This document shows positions 11,565-24,090 of a stretch of DNA of 64,000 nt, in pieces (position 1 is the stretch's first letter; the number at the start of each line of letters is the position of its first letter). The stretch comes from Homalodisca vitripennis (taxonomy: Eukaryota; Arthropoda; Insecta; Hemiptera; Cicadellidae): assembly GCF_021130785.1 (NCBI RefSeq), contig NC_060211.1:21251001-21315000 (forward strand), given 5' to 3'. Both the position numbers and the translations under genes were made by a program. The notes under the pieces are model-generated. The model was given only the letters and a program-made list of their open reading frames with translations. It had not been told where the DNA came from and did no database searches.

Positions 11565-14125
11565 GCTTCACATTAAATGCAAATGGGTTTACATTATATA
11601 TCATACAAGTAGAGTTGCTTGTAGAGGTAGTGTGAAGGAATAAACACTTTTGGTAGAGGAAACGTTTGTGAAATAATAACTTGGTTACAGACCAAATTGT
11701 TTTTCGATCAATCAAATTCGCCCATGTTGGTTTCTGACGTTTACAACATTAATCAAGGTTTCTGATAAACCTGAGATCCACTGTTCTCAGCAGTCACGTT
11801 CGGTTAACGTGGTGAGTGTCTTCATAACTGAAGGGGTGTTGAGATGTACCTCTCTTAACATGTAATGGGCTATATATTGTTTATATTAGGGAGAACGTTT
11901 GACACGTAATAATACGGGCCGTAGGAGCAGACTACGTGCAGTCTGTGTGGCGTCTTACTTCACGTCTGTTATATACCGCTAAGTACGTGATGATACATCT
12001 TAATGAACAGTGGTGTAACGATTTATTAATTGTCGATAAAATGCCGCGATCATCTGATTGTATATTGAACAGTCAGATCATGTAATGTACAAATGAAACA
12101 GGTTTATACAGTAGGCTACAAGCAGTTACTCACGGTTTCGCACGCCATTTTGTAGGCTTTGCAGGTGTATTATCACTTTTGGTTCGTGTAAAGTTTATAT
12201 CCGATGCCAATGTTGTGTTTGCTTTGTGGCCACGATCGAAAAAATCTATCAAAAAGCGAATGTTTATGACTATTGCCATTTACTCTGATATTTTTATGTT
12301 TTTTAGGTTCTATAGTTGATTTTGATTTGTTTCCCGACGAAGAAAAATATATACATACACAGATCTGAGAAGTCTGTAATAAATGAACATAGTGGTTAAA
12401 TTAATGAAACATATGGTTGTGCTGTCATAAAGTACTAATGTTTGCACAGAACAGTTGATTACATTTTACAGGCTCTTCCAATTAATATGTCGCACCTTTA
12501 GAGATAAGGGCGTATTCGAGATGGACTTTCGTAAGAAAAATAGACTTATATTCACACAACGGACTCTAAGAACGTCCATGTAAAACTTCAGTACAATCGG
12601 TTGAATGGTTTTCGAGTGAAAGCAAATCAAACAATCAAAGGCACTTTCGTATTTATACTACTATTAGGACTAAGAAATACTGAGATACACATTTAAATTG
12701 ATATTTTACTGAGTATATAATAATAAAGAAAATACGTTACAATGTGTACCATTGCAGTGGTTTATTATCACGACAATATCTACAAATAAAATGTTTGGAA
12801 AAGATTAAGTTTATTTTATAAATCTTACAGAACACTAAACGACTGTCATACTGATATAATGTGTAACACTCGGAAACATTGAACTGATTACTATACTTGG
12901 CCTCATATTTTAGCATCTTTTCGTGTGTATGAGAGATCATTACCCAGTTTTTAAAGTAAATATTTCATAAAATTTAGGGTAATTAAAACACAAACAATTA
13001 AATTTCTTATAACGCTTCTTTAATGTTAAAAATGTATAAAAATAATTTTTTAAATTTAATAATAAATACTCATACAGTTAGACTATAAGGTTTTATAAGT
13101 GAGTTGCGTACACACTGTGAATAGAAAGATAGTATAGTTTGCAGAACACTAAATTTATCTTCCAGAACAAAATAAAACACGTTGTTGTGGAGTAAAAGCA
13201 TTACAATGTAGTGAGGCTCAGACCGACAGTTACCAGGATAAGCTCCCCCGTCAGACTGCACAAACGTGTTTGTCAAAATTTTCTAATTGAGCAGTTCCTG
13301 TCTAAATTTTAACTGAGTGAAAACAACCAGAATTGGACAGAAAAAAATCCCTTAAATTATAAATATACTTTTTAAAAGGACTGAGCATAACTCTTTTCAG
13401 TATTGTATTTAAATTGGACTAACCAAATGACCTATACAATTAATCTTGAGCACGTCCATCGTCATTAACATTTTCTTATCGTCCAAATGACAAGGAAAAG
13501 CTAAAAATATATTTTCATGCTTTTAATCTAAAGTTAATCTTGAGTTTAATATAAAAACATAATACTAATACTTAAAGGCAACGATTGGCTGTTAGTATTA
13601 TGTTTCTTTACAATCGGCTAAATGCCTTTTTTGCATCATCATCCAGCTAAGGATTCTGACATGAGAACTCTTTAACAATACGGCTTATTCTCAAAAACTT
13701 CTCATTAAACATTTGGTTCCTCCAACCAATGAAATGGCTACGTAAAAATAAAATACTCTTATCTAAGTACTTTGTTACAAACAAAGTTGATTTTTATTAA
13801 TGACACTACCAACCAATAAAGCCAATATTCATTTTTAGCGTAAATCTGCGAGCACAATATGGTTATGGTTATAGCAACAGAAGTCTAGAAGAGAATATTT
13901 TATCAGTAGTTGACACATGTGGTTGGACTCCGATGGACTTTGTTTATGTATGTGTTTGACAACGCAATAATGCACGGCCAGTCCCTGAACCTCGCATGGT
14001 ACGCACTATGCCTCGACACTGTAGGCGAATAAGGTATAATAACGGTTAATTACTTTTACACATCTAAGTATAAATTATTACTTTCTCACTAAAGCATTTT
14101 TTGTGTGATTTTTTGCAAGACAAAG
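11565..14125 (+). repeat. Direct segmental duplication, copy 1 (R1+R2)
   Basis: This block recurs in the same orientation at 17,968-20,742. The R1 part (about 11,565-12,250) includes GGTTTCTGACGTTTACAACA and CCACTGTTCTCAGCAGTCACG. The R2 part (about 12,670-14,125) is very well conserved: ACAGTTACCAGGATAAGCTC at 13,225 recurs at 19,491, and CATTTGGTTCCTCCAACCAA at 13,708 recurs at 20,325. No long coding frame is shared. Copy 1 lacks about 370 bp present in copy 2 (19,953-20,325). Confidence 0.85.
13557..13636. repeat. Interleaved inverted repeats (a-b-a'-b')
   Basis: Arm a, ACATAATACTAATA (13,557-13,570), pairs with TGTTAGTATTATGT (13,590-13,603), with one mismatch. Arm b, AAAGGCAACGATTG, lies between them. 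It pairs with the later CAATCGGCTAAATGCCTTT, leaving a short bulge. The second duplication copy (19,819-19,891) keeps both pairs and has a perfect a/a' match. Confidence 0.6.
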
Positions 14126-15519
14126 ACTGGGTGTTTCATTTTGATTTTTCAGTACAGCTTTTGTGTGGGACAACCAAATGATCAGGGAATGTCCTTCTGT
14201 TCTGGTCTCCATATGATTTTATGCATGAGTTTATTCTAAAATGAATATTATTGCTTGTTGAAAGTAATGCCTAATGCTTGTACTGAATTGGAAAGTGTTA
14301 GTTAGATTCTTCAGGCTAAACATTTATTTTGAGAAGAATTGGAGCCTTAGAGCAACACTAGTTACACATGATTCAAAATGTGTTATAACCAATAACACGT
14401 GGTTTTGAAGTAATACAATGCAAAACGATGAACTATTTGAACATTTGTATTTAATTACAAAGGAAATCAAACTATTATTTTGTTGCACAATTATATTAAT
14501 AACAGTTACTTTAGAAAATTTATTTGTACTGCAAAAATAAAGTATATAAATATTTACATGTTGAATATCTGTGTCACATATGTTAAATTTGTATTTCATT
14601 TACACAGATCAGGGATTTTTTATTGAATGTTTCAATTTTCTCAAAATTAGGCTATATTTATTTTGCATTTGAGTTGCATTTGAGTGTTTTGTGGATCTTG
14701 AATATAGCTTGTATGAATATAATTCTTCTTCAGAATTTAAGTGTTCACTTTTTGTTAGAAATAGTTAGAAATCTTCATAACTTAGTAACTAGAGTTTGAA
14801 TGAATAATATAGAAATTCCTCAAACGTTTGAAGATCTGACATATACACATATTGGATAATTACACATATTTCACGGTCGAACATATGCATTATACACTTT
14901 TAAACCAACGGAAGACTGGAATTGGAGATCCGGACACATTTTTAAGTAAAGAATTATTTACGCACAAAAAAGTTGACAGATAAACACAGACGAACGAAAT
15001 TTCACTTCTTCTTTCCTTTTCCTTCCTTTATATTTTAGCTTTAATCCCTTTTAATTACAACTGGTACTAGGTGGGAAATCCTTTATTCAATATTAAAAAC
15101 CATCTTATATAACATATGGGATTTAATTCTATACATTATAATTACGTTTCGATTTTTTAAAACTTTATTTTTGATTTAAATAAGTTTATATTGGTATACT
15201 ATAGACAGTGAATGACATGAAGAATCGTGTAGAGCGGCGTAAGTAATTTATTTAAAGTGGCATTCCACAGATATATTGTAACATAGGTATGGTGAGAAAG
15301 TTGGAGAAAAGATACAAAGCATTCGTTTTGAGCTTTATCGTTGTTGCTGAGTTTTTTTAACTCTTTATACGAAGATGACACCAAATTTTAGATGTCAAGT
15401 TTGTATCAGAGTCATATTTAAGGCACTGCACTAATAGGAAAGTGAATTGGACCAAACTGAACACTAACAGCAAATTGTAGCTTGACATTTATTTTGAATA
15501 CACCAGTGTAATTTATCTA
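14126..15519. other. Gene-less stretch
   Basis: No recognisable gene. A short piece at about 15,385-15,475 (CACTGCACTAATAGGAAAGT, then GAATTGGACC) resembles the inner end of the R4 MITE at 150-200 and 53,890-53,930 and may be a third, heavily decayed copy. Confidence 0.4.
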
Positions 15520-17570
15520 ACAAGACTTAAGATAATTAGTTAGTTAGAATTGAACTTCATTGTTGTTATAACTTCAAAAGACATTTAACTAATTACCACG
15601 AGTTAGTTCTCAGAAGTCAAACAACTGGAAGTTGTTGTTGTTATATAACTCTTGTAATTATACGTGTAATTGTAGGAAGGCCTGTTGAACCATCCCTCAG
15701 GTACAAACATACGGCGTTTCGTCATTGGCTCAAGTTTTCTCATTAGAAATATAATGACATTTGTTGAAGTTTTCAGTATTAAATAGTCGACATGATTTTC
15801 TTGTTGATCTCCACATCTGCTAATTTGGACACTACTCTGTATAATCGTTTTGTGGACTGTTTGAGTTTTGATCTATTTGTTAATATAAAACTGTAGCTCA
15901 AGGGTAGATCTTTGATCTAAAATTCTACGAATGAAACGATTTTGTAAAATAAATGTTCGGAATATAACAACGCTTAAAAATGAAAAATAATTGGCATTAT
16001 TTACTATTGTGTTTTATGGAACGAATTGAATTGACTAAAGGTTTGTCAACTAAGTTTATAGAACTATTACATTTTCAATTCCTTTATACTTACAAATCAT
16101 AATGTTTTTAACATTGTCAAAAATCACAGGTCATGTGAAATACATGAAATAATGATGTTTAACTGAGGTAAGTCATTAATTAAATATTCTCCTTCACAAT
16201 AATTGTTTAATGATACCTGTTCCTGAAGATTAAACAAGCATTTTTTGAGAAGTGTTTGAAAGAAATAAAAGAAATATTATATTGATTATACATTTATTAC
16301 TGCAGTTTTTAAATTTTTAATAATTCCTTATTAATTCTTTAATAAACTGTGTATATTTCATTGCATGCTGCAAATAAAATAAGTGATGGATTGTAACAAA
16401 ACAAAAATAGCCTATGTCACGAATTATTCCTTACTATTTCTATGATGTTTTAAAATTCATTTCGTGAATTGCCTTAAACAAATAAAATAGTCGTAAAATT
16501 GAACAAGAATTTACAGATAACAATCTCTAAAAACGGAGTTACTTCTACTAAACGGAATGTATTGTATTTTAAACCGTTTTTATCTATTTAAATTATGGAA
16601 GACTTCTGACATGGGGAAATGTCAACACATTATTTATATTTTTTAGAAACTATTTTCACAACGGCTTTTTTTTAACAATTGATTACATTTTTAAATATAT
16701 CTATATGTTATGTCAGTAAATTGCTATACCCAGAATAAAATTATTATCTTAATTGCATGTTATTTATAACAGCAGTTTTATGTGGTAATATAAGCGTTGA
16801 AATCGTAAAAAATAGTCTATTTGACATAGTGAACGTGAATTCTATGGTATCAGTTCATTTTCCTAAGTTTCCAGTGAAACTTTACGGATCTTCGGATTCA
16901 TTCTTCCGGAATGCAGCGAAATTATAATTATAAGTGTTGCCGGTCGATATATATAGAACGTTATCAAACATTTTACCGTAAATCCGTGCGATTCAGTATT
17001 AGGAAATTAAGTAAAATTTCAGTTGTAACTGTACTAGTCTTTATTAAATGGTACTGATACATCCTAGTTTACAAGAAAATTGCTTTGTGAGAAAGATATC
17101 GGCCTGTAGAATAATGTAATATTATCTTGCATAGTAAAAAAAAAACAAAAAAAACTGTTTATACGTCTAGCATCATTGATTATGTCAGAATTATGAAGTT
17201 ACACGAAAAATATAGAGTTAAAAAACATATTATTGCCAAACAAGTGCAAAATCTTATCTTAACCGATGGACGCAGTGGATTTACATTTAAAGAGCATTTG
17301 TTGGCGGGTTTATGTGAAATATTATTATCTTGGTATTGTAAATGACGAATTGAATATGTGTAAATGGAAGGGTGACGATGTGTGCGTACTTCATTCTGGA
17401 AGGAATACGATGATGGGTGGGGGAGGGGTAATAGAAATCTATTTCGTATTCAACCTCCTTTCCTTTTCACGTTGTACTAGAAGATCCATTAATTTTTGTT
17501 GTGATGGGGGGGATAGGGTTGCCTTCTTGTATTATATTTGAAAACTACAACTTATTAGGCTGTATAAACT
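15520..17570 (+). repeat. Inverted duplication block B, left arm
   Basis: This reads as the reverse complement of about 44,040-45,985. Landmarks: GATAATTAGTTAGTTAGAA at 15,532, CCATCCCTCAGGTACAAACA at 15,692, and the G-rich GGGTGGGGGAGGGG at 17,416, which faces CCCCCTCCCCCATACG at 44,213. Similarity is clear at both ends and patchy in the AT-rich middle. Small open frames at 17,127-17,541 are not preserved in the partner and are not considered genes. Confidence 0.75.
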
Positions 17571-17967
17571 ATTTTTGTTCACAAAGTAAATAGTAACATA
17601 ATAATTCATGAAAAAACAGGCATAATGCTCCTATGCATCTGAAAGGTATGTGGAATTTTTATTATATTAAATCTAATTTTTTTATAAGCCTTGGAAAATT
17701 ACTAAAATATGTATTTTGATTCTTCACATTTACGGCCGAATGTGAAAAATATAATCATTATTGTTATTTATGTTTGTTTTAAATATTCAATGGTCTGCTT
17801 TAACATGTCGTAACTTTAATTTTTCAATAAACACTTCATTTAAAAGGTATATTGATGTTTTGAAATGCTGATATTAAAAATTACACATACGGCACTAGTA
17901 TTATGATACTATTATTTAGTTCTGTTTAAACTCCTACTGACCTGCAAACTTTCGTGGCGCTGGCTGG

Positions 17968-20742
17968 GATTAAATGCAAACTGGTGTATATACATGTTAT
18001 ATTTAATTCAATAATATTGCTTGTAAAGATAGTGAGAGAAATATAAAACATCTTTAGTCTACTAAAGAAAAAATGTCTTCTAGGAAATGATTGGTTTGTG
18101 AACTTATAACTTGGATTCAGACCAAATGGTTTTCCCATCATTCAAGCTCGCCCATGATGGTTTCTGACGTTTACAACATTAATCAAGGTTTCTGATAAGC
18201 CTTTGAAATCCTGAGAGCCACTGTTCTCAGCAGTCACGTTCGATTAACGAAGTGAGCGTCTTCATAACTGAGGCGGTGTTGAGATATATCTCGTAACAGT
18301 TTGCACTCAAGGTGTGTATTATCAGGGAGTTTAAAATTCAATAAGTTTAAACTCATGAGAAACTCTTAACATGTAATGGTCGAATATTGTTTTTGTGTTA
18401 AGAAAAACGTTTGAAAATGTAATAATACGGGCGTTACTAGAAGATTACGTGCAATCATGTGGTGCTTTTCTTAAAATCTTATATATACAATCAAGTACGT
18501 GATGATACATCGTTATGTTTACTTGCATAACGATTAATTTATTATTGATTAAATGCCACGGTCATCTGATTGTGTATTGAACAGTCAGATCACGTAATGT
18601 TCAAAACTAAAAGGTTTTACAGTACTAACAGTTAATTACGGTTTCGCACGCAATTTCGTAGGCTGTGCACGAGTATGATCATTTTTGGAACGAGTGAATT
18701 ATATTTCCGACGCCAAATGTTGAGTTTTCCTAGTTGCTACGATCAAGAAAATCTGTCAAAATGTTTCTGATAAATCGTTGAACTCCTGAGAGCCACTGTT
18801 CTTAGCAGTTACGTTCAATTAACGTGATGAGTGTCTTCATTACTAAAGCGTTGCTGAGGTGTACCTAATATTTAACGGGCTTATTATTGTTTTATATTGG
18901 GAAGAACATTTTAAACGTAATAATATCGGCCTTACGAGAAGATCTATGTGCACAATCTGTGTGGTGTCTTACTTCACGTCCGTTATATACAGCTGAGTAC
19001 GTGATGACACATCTTAATGCATAGTTGCATAAAGATGAATTAATTATCGATTAAATAACTCGATCAGGCGATTATATGTACAGTCAGCTAATGCAATGTT
19101 CAAACGAGAAAACGTTATATACTGTTATATGCTGAGATACAAATTTAAACTGATATTTCATTTAGTATATACTATTATTAAATTATGTTGTACTATGATA
19201 TTTACAAATATAACAGTCTCGGAAACATTGCGGTGATTAAAAAATTCGGTATTGTAGTTTAAAAGCTTCATTTCTAGTAACGCTCGTGTAATTTAATGTT
19301 GAAAAGTATAAAAGTAATTTTCTGTATTTATTAAATACATTCTCATACAAATGGATTATAAGATTCTGATAAATCAACTATGAGTAAACAACCTTTATTT
19401 CTGGAACACCAAAAATTATCTCGCAGATATGGTTAATAACAGTTTTTTGCAGAGTAAAAGCATTGCAATGTAGTAAAACTCAAACCGACAGTTACCAGGA
19501 TAAGCTCCCCCGTCAGACTGCACAAATGCGTTTGTCAAATATTACTAATTGAGCAGTTCCTGTCTAACTTTTCATTGAGTGACAAAAACCAGATTTGGAC
19601 AGGAAACGTTCCCTTCAATTATAAACATATTTTTTAAAAGGACTGAGGATAACTCTTTTCAGTATTGTATTTAAATTGGACTAACCAAATGACCTATAAA
19701 ATTAATCTTGAACACGTCCATCGTCATTAACATTTTTTTATCCTCCAAACGACAAGGAAAAGCTAGAAATATATTTTCATGCTTTTAATCTAAAGTGAAT
19801 CTCGAGTTTAATCTAAAAACATAATACTAATACTCAAAGGCAACGATTGGCTATTAGTATTATGTTTCTTTACAATCGGCTAAATGCCTTTTTTGTATCA
19901 TCATCCAGCTAAGGATTCTGACATGAGAATTCTTTAACAATACGGCTTATTCTATCGAATTACACATTGAGAGTAATGTGGTTCGTAGGTCATGAGCATT
20001 TCAATCTATCCTTATTTCAATAGTCCTGTCATCGTTAACTTGACTCCAATACAGAGTTTTTATCGTTCGTCCAAGGAGTGTAAATAAAAAAAAAACACTT
20101 ACTTGTACGAGAGGACCACTGAAAGATTCTTTTCTTAGCAGCAGTAAAGCTATCCGATCACCAATTTCAGAAATTACGTACGAAAATAGAAGATACGTTA
20201 ACTGCGAGTAAAAGAGCTAACTTCTTGTAACTCATCCTTCATCATTCAATCCATCCCCCACCACCACCTACGAAGAATCCACGAAGATCTTTAACCCACC
20301 AAATAAAACATATTTTATCCTAAACATTTGGTTCCTCCAACCAATGAAATGGCTACGTAAAAATAAAATACTCTTATCTAAGTACTTTGTTACAAACAAA
20401 GTTGATTTTTATTAATGACGCCACCAACCATTAAAGCCAATATTCATTTTTAGCGTAAATCTGCGAGCACAGTATGGTTATGGTTATAGCAACAGAAGTC
20501 TAGAAGAGAATATTTTATCAGTAGTTGACACATGTGGTTGGACTCCGATGGATTTTGTTTATGTATGTGTTTGACAACGCAATAATGCACGGCCAGTCCC
20601 TGATCCTCGCCTGGTACACACTATGCCTCGACACTAGGTGAATAAGGTATAATAAGGGTTAAATTCCTTTTACACATCTAATTATAAATTATTACTTTCT
20701 CACTAAATTTAACATTTTATTGCGTAATTTTTTGCAAGATAA
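17968..20742 (+). repeat. Direct segmental duplication, copy 2 (R1+R1'+R2)
   Basis: This is the same order as copy 1, with an extra partial R1 unit inserted: R1 at 17,968-18,760, R1' at about 18,762-19,125, then R2. The junction to R2 is marked by CTGAGATACAAATTTAAACTG at 19,131, matching 12,680. A segment of about 370 bp at 19,953-20,325 has no counterpart in copy 1, which carries about 15 unrelated bases at that point. Confidence 0.85.
19953..20325. other. Segment present only in duplication copy 2
   Basis: The segment is flanked by GGCTTATTCT on the left and AACATTTGGTTCC on the right, which are almost adjacent in copy 1. It contains an A10 run and a C-rich CCATCCCCCACCACCACC. No target duplication or terminal repeat is evident. 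Deletion with filler in copy 1 is therefore as likely as insertion in copy 2. Confidence 0.6.
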
Positions 20743-22220
20743 AATTAGTTTCAGATATATGTTAAGTTGGAAAAGAACATTGTTTCTTTCAATAACATTT
20801 ACTGTACATTGCCTAGGATACAGTAAAATGTTTGTGAGGACATGGTTATTAACTTAAATTTGAATGTAAAAGAATATACTGATATTGTGTAAATGTTTAT
20901 AAATAGACATAAGTGACAATATGACATAAATAGACATTATGTTTAAACATAATTAACACATTCTATGAGAACAGACTAACCAGAGATTTGTAAATATCAA
21001 TATTATAGAAAAGAAATTAGTAATCTAGACAAAAAAACTTGACATTCTTTTAGATGAATAACGTTTACTTTAAAGTTTTCATTTATTTACTGAACAGTTT
21101 TTTAGAACCTGTATATGTGGCTACAATGATTCACTGTTCCAGCAGATACAGAGTAACAAAAATGACATAAAAAACGCAAAGGTTGTTATTGAAAGGTTTA
21201 AACAACACATAGTTGAAAATTGAAAGTACTTTAGGGGTTGGTTACACACTAAAACTAGTGTTTGTGTCAGAGTTTTGAGTTTTAACAAGGGTTACTGCAC
21301 AAACTTAGCCCCGCAGTATCGTAATAACTGCAGGGCTTGCAATACAGACGAAGCTCTTCAAGTGAGGAATACAATGTGTAACAATTACAGAGAATAGTAA
21401 GTTCTGCAGATTTTGTAAAATATGTTTGGCTTTTACTATGAAATAATTAAGAGAAATGTCTTTATTTGTTATTTATTTGAACATGTATAGGAAATGTTGA
21501 AAATAAAGCACAAAACTAATTGTAAAAACAAGGAAGGACTGGACCGCCACAAGTTTGGCTGTCCCTAGCCAAACCCGAAGGGTCCGTGGATCCTGTCCCG
21601 ATATCAGACAGTCCAGACCCGTGCCATCTTCCCCCTCCACCTACTACACAGTCCGCGCTTCATCATTCGCGCATGCGCGTCAGCAACCGTGGTGTGTGAC
21701 AATATATCACTCACAACATCAATATCTGTTTTGGTTCCAATATTTTTACATATTTGGTAGTTCGTTTATTGACGTTGCCAATACGTTTTACAAAATATCA
21801 TACCTTTAATGTTTTTACATACAATTTGTGCTTCTTCTAAACTGATTTATGAACATATACTACCACCAATAAATAGTGTTTTGCTAAAAGCACATGTAAG
21901 TGGCGTGCTAAAGCATAAATTCAAAAGGGGCAGGAACAATTCGCAACAATACTCTAGAATTCGTTAAAATCTGCTTTAGAAATAGAGGTGAAATTAGTAA
22001 TGTTCGTACAAACTAGATATTAGCACTAGGGATACTGCCGATGCTATATTTATAAAAAATGTATTACGAAGCCGAGTTACTTCAAAATAGTTATAGTGAT
22101 AATTTTGACAATATTTAACAACAATGATGTTAACAGGTGAGAATCACATTCGAGGTTTAAGTTAGTACTGAAAAATTTTTTGTTAGTAACAGGTAAAAAT
22201 GTGGGTTTTTATACTATAAT
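20743..22220. other. Gene-less stretch with a GC-rich island
   Basis: Ordinary AT-rich sequence except for about 21,540-21,715. That piece is markedly GC-rich and contains CCCTAGCCAAACCCGAAGGG and the palindromic GCGCATGCGC. The island is open in more than one frame but shows no recognised domain. It could be the edge of an unidentified transposon or a CpG-rich promoter-like fragment. Confidence 0.35.
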
Positions 22221-22224
22221 GAAA

Positions 22225-22695
22225 ATATTAATGATATTGTTAAAAACCTAATGTCTTTCAGTGTGTTAACGAGAATTTAATATATAATATTCCTTTAGGT
22301 ACGGAAAATTTTTCAAAATTGTTGAATGATTTGAAAAATATAATTTTCTAAATGTGTGCAATGATGAGTAAAATAATACCGTAAATACCATCCTTTATGG
22401 AAAACACACAAAAAAAAGTTATTACAATTTTGTTATTCTTGAAAAAAAAAAAAATATTTCAAGAAAAATTAGTAAAAAAATTAAATTAACCGACAAAAAT
22501 ACTTTCGGAAATAGCAGTGCTATTGTTAAAAACCTAATGACATTGAGTTTTCTAATGAGAATATCATATATGATTATCCTTCAGATAAGGCAAATTTTTC
22601 AAAATTGTTGAATGATTATATGAAAGAATATATTTTTCTAGATGGGTGCTATGAAGAGCAAAATAATATCGTAAATCTTTTCATACAAACCTTAA
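22225..22695 (+). repeat. Diverged tandem duplication (~290 bp period)
   Basis: ATTGTTAAAAACCTAATG at 22,236 recurs at 22,524. It is followed in both by a stretch ending in TTTTTCAAAATTGTTGAATG (22,308 and 22,598) and by AATAATAYCGTAAAT. Two units are seen, with substitutions and small indels between them. Confidence 0.75.
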
Positions 22696-22699
22696 TAGA

Positions 22700-23665
22700 A
22701 AAACAAAAATATATAATAAATAATTGTAAAAGAATTAATTTTAGGAAAAATAAATATTAATTATAAATAAATTAAAATTAAGTTCATCGAAAGAAACCTT
22801 CTTCCGTTATTCCACGGTTAGAGGGATCAATAATTAACAGGGACTATTCAAAAACTGTTTTTCAAAAAAGTATAATGCGTGCACGCTTAATTTTCATTTG
22901 TGACACCTGCAGTTTCGTATTATTAAGGGCTTTTGTTACACAAGAGTATCGGCAACAGTGCAGTGCAATGGTGAGTTTTTGTCTGTTTTATCGCGGGTTC
23001 ACAGGTGCACATTCGATGATGGTGCATGTCACTTCATGGGATTTGGCTGAGCGTTAGCGAATATCTTTACATCGTTTTTATGGGTAAATCATTGTATGGA
23101 ATAAATGATTACATAAACTGAGATTTAAACATGATACATTTTTATTCACAGAGTGAAAAAAACAATAATAGAGTGTCATTGTAAATCCAGCAACAAGATT
23201 TGTTTTTAGCACACTCTTGCGTTGTAGTATCCTATCCAGCTCACCGGGAGTTTTATTATAACAACATGTAATAAAATCTAAATTAATGAACAAAAATGCG
23301 AAGATATTTATAGAAACATTTTTGCTGTAAATTTAAAGTTTCCATAAAACTTCCTTTCTACCTAGCCCATAAATAGTTTTAAGACTCTGCATAGAAGATA
23401 GCTGATATAGCTGACAGAATTCTCTTTTTGTCTGCCATTGGAGGTGGCGATATACAAATTTCTTTTATTAAATATGAAACACATACTTACGAGTATAAGA
23501 GTGTTTTATGTCACTATGAACTCGCCGATATAGCTTTAGTCCACTTAGTCCTGGTGGAAACTAATTTTGATTGCCTCCAATCCAGTAAATATAATTTTTA
23601 ACAAAATCTAGTTCCTCTCACACAACTTTAATTGTTATCTAGTATATTATATTTACCACCAGAAG
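22700..23665. other. Gene-less stretch with dispersed repeat R5
   Basis: Nothing coding is recognised. The segment 23,018-23,090 (ATGGTGCATGTCACTTCATG, then GGATTTGGCTGAGCGTTAG) matches 56,761-56,830 in the same orientation, which marks a dispersed repeat family of unknown type. Confidence 0.5.
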
Positions 23666-23669
23666 CATT

Positions 23670-24090
23670 CAATTCTGGTTGGTTTATACCTTCCAGAACC
23701 CACACTGGGTACAACAAAAACCGATGTATCACTTAAATCTTGGCAACCTTATGGATGTCCAGGAGCAGGCACGTCATTGACAGCAATGGTCGAGATTCTG
23801 GGGCGCAAAGGTAATTCTACAGGTTTAGTCTACTGTGGGAGATGACTGTTGGTGTTAGTGAGTTTCAAAGAGTCAGTTGGGTTCTCTAAGAGTCAAAGGT
23901 TCTTGCCAGTCTAGAAATAAGGGTGTACCATCCCCTCTACGCTTTGACTGGAGAGGCTGGTTTTTAGCAGACTTCTCCTTTTTCCGAGGGAACATGACTT
24001 GAGATTAGTGCCCTAAATTCTTCCTCATGAATCATGACAGGAGGCGGGAGGCGGCCCCTACCTCAGCCTTACCCATCCTGAATATCCTGT
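23670..24090 (+). repeat. Dispersed repeat R3, copy 1
   Basis: Collinear with 62,560-62,930. Shared pieces in order are GGTTTATACCTTCCAGA, a block around TCCAGGAGC/TTCAGGAGC, TAGTCTACTGTGGGAGATGA, CTTTGACTGGAGAGG, and a terminal GGAGGCGGCCCCTACCTC-like block. It is less AT-rich than the background. No long open frame is shared; the type is unknown. Confidence 0.6.
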
